Source: Rubrivivax sp. (lineage in GTDB: Bacteria; Pseudomonadota; Gammaproteobacteria; Burkholderiales; Burkholderiaceae_C). From it: a DNA stretch of 22,909 nt. Both the position numbers and the translations under genes were made by a program. Below the pieces are notes generated by a model, which was not told the DNA's origin, did no database searches, and was given only the letters and a program-made list of their open reading frames with translations. The first letter of the stretch is position 1. The number at the start of each line of letters is the position of its first letter. Shown in pieces: positions 22,174-22,909 of the stretch. The stretch covers positions 1 to 22,909 of the forward strand of contig JADZCL010000070.1 in assembly GCA_020851615.1 (NCBI GenBank), in the 5' to 3' direction.

Positions 22174-22909
22174 TCAGGCTCCGTCGGCCAGCAGCAGCGC
22201 CGGCGCCTCGAGCAGCGCGCGCACCGCCTGGATGAAGCGCGCGGCGTCCATGCCGTCGACGACGCGGTGGTCGAACGACGAGGAGAGGTTCATCAGCCTG
22301 CGGGCGACGATGCGCGAACCCTCGAACACCGGCCGCTCGACGATGCGGTTGACGCCGATGATTGCCACTTCGGGGTGGTTGATGACCGGTGTCGTCACGA
22401 TGCCCCCCAGCGACCCCAGGCTGGTGATGGTGATCGTCGAGCCCGAGAGCTCGTCGCGCGCGGCGCGGTTGCTGCGCGCGGCATCGGCCAGGCGCGAGAT
22501 CTCGGCGGCGATCGACCAGAGGTCGCGCGCCTCGGCGTGGCGCAGCACCGGCACCATCAGCCCCGCCTCGGTCTGCGTGGCGATGCCCAGGTGCACGGCG
22601 CCGCTGCGCGTGACGATGCCGGCGTCGTCGTCGAAACGGGCGTTGATCTGCGGAAAATCGGCCAGCGCGATCACCAGCGCCCGCGCCAGCAGCGGCAGCA
22701 GGGTGAGCTTGCCGCGTGTGGCGGCATGGCGCTCGTTGAGCTGCACGCGCAGGGCCTCGAGTGCCGTGACGTCGATCTCCTCGACGTAGCTGAAGTGCGG
22801 GATGCGGCGCTTGGCGTCCTGCATCTTCTGCGCGATGCGCCGGCGCAGGCCGATCACCGGCACCTGCTCCTCGTCGTGGCGCTCGGCGCGGCCCGCAGGC
22901 GTCGGCGCA
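22174..22909 (-). CDS. bkdB: Branched-chain 2-oxoacid dehydrogenase E2 (lipoyl acyltransferase), 5' part outside the window
   Basis: The C-terminal 244 residues of an acyltransferase that moves branched acyl groups from lipoate to CoA. The reading frame stays open to the window edge, with codons for [19 protein letters not shown] before the catalytic domain, so the lipoyl and E1/E3-binding domains lie beyond 22909. The 2-oxoacid_dh catalytic domain is recognisable from [39 protein letters not shown] and [11 protein letters not shown] through to the active-site HRVVDG motif (histidine plus aspartate). The [12 protein letters not shown] sequence and the neighbouring LpdV favour the branched-chain rather than the pyruvate complex. 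The E1 genes bkdA1/bkdA2 are expected upstream, outside the window. No internal start at 22863 is needed: that codon is GTG in mid-gene. Confidence 0.9.
   Translation of the reverse strand, partial: APTPAGRAERHDEEQVPVIGLRRRIAQKMQDAKRRIPHFSYVEEIDVTALEALRVQLNERHAATRGKLTLLPLLARALVIALADFPQINARFDDDAGIVTRSGAVHLGIATQTEAGLMVPVLRHAEARDLWSIAAEISRLADAARSNRAARDELSGSTITITSLGSLGGIVTTPVINHPEVAIIGVNRIVERPVFEGSRIVARRLMNLSSSFDHRVVDGMDAARFIQAVRALLEAPALLLADGA

Overview
The window is about 70 % G+C, nearly gene-packed chromosomal DNA. It most likely comes from a betaproteobacterium of the order Burkholderiales (Comamonadaceae, Sphaerotilaceae or the Rubrivivax group). This rests on base composition, the ctpA-moeB neighbourhood, the fused indolepyruvate:ferredoxin oxidoreductase with a divergent Lrp-type regulator, and the LpdV-type E3 beside a branched-chain E2. 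The taxonomic call is inference; no marker gene is present. I see no transposase, integrase, phage, CRISPR, toxin-antitoxin or defence gene.

Layout. (1) 1-75: tRNA-Arg(CCU) at the very edge. (2) 104-2901: a divergent Fe(III) ABC transporter pair, permease fbpB (-) and ATPase fbpC (+), with a Fur-box-like palindrome between them. The periplasmic binding protein is not in the window. (3) 3092-4522: the periplasmic S41 protease ctpA, then a strong hairpin. (4) 4590-8405: a tight plus-strand run of a MoeB/ThiF adenylyltransferase, a long LOG-family protein, arginase and a DauA-like FAD amino-acid dehydrogenase. (5) 8413-9469 (-): a yqjD-yqjE-yqjK operon of small membrane proteins. (6) 9599-11770 (+): a membrane hybrid histidine kinase with one degenerate and one intact receiver. 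(7) 11798-16008: an Lrp/AsnC regulator (-) divergent from the 1187-residue indolepyruvate:ferredoxin oxidoreductase (+). (8) 16058-18015 (-): DUF3297, a 71-residue membrane protein and a beta-CASP metallo-ribonuclease. (9) 18198-19409 (+): NnrS, whose stop codon overlaps that of a convergent membrane diguanylate cyclase (19406-20644, -). (10) 20720-22909 (-): the end of a branched-chain 2-oxoacid dehydrogenase operon, lpdV (E3) and the 3' part of bkdB (E2), cut by the window edge.

How the genes fit together. Several units concern amino-acid breakdown: arginase, a D-amino-acid-type dehydrogenase, arylpyruvate oxidation by the ferredoxin oxidoreductase under a probable Lrp regulator, and branched-chain oxoacid oxidation. 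The rest is envelope or stress maintenance (CtpA, YqjD/E/K), iron uptake, signalling (hybrid kinase, c-di-GMP synthesis) and RNA metabolism. Most of this is ordinary core genome. I did not find a clear new system. The best leads are the altered side-chain pocket of the DauA-like enzyme, the DUF3297/membrane peptide/beta-CASP operon, a cysteine cluster in FbpC, and unexplained inverted repeats in two divergent promoter regions.
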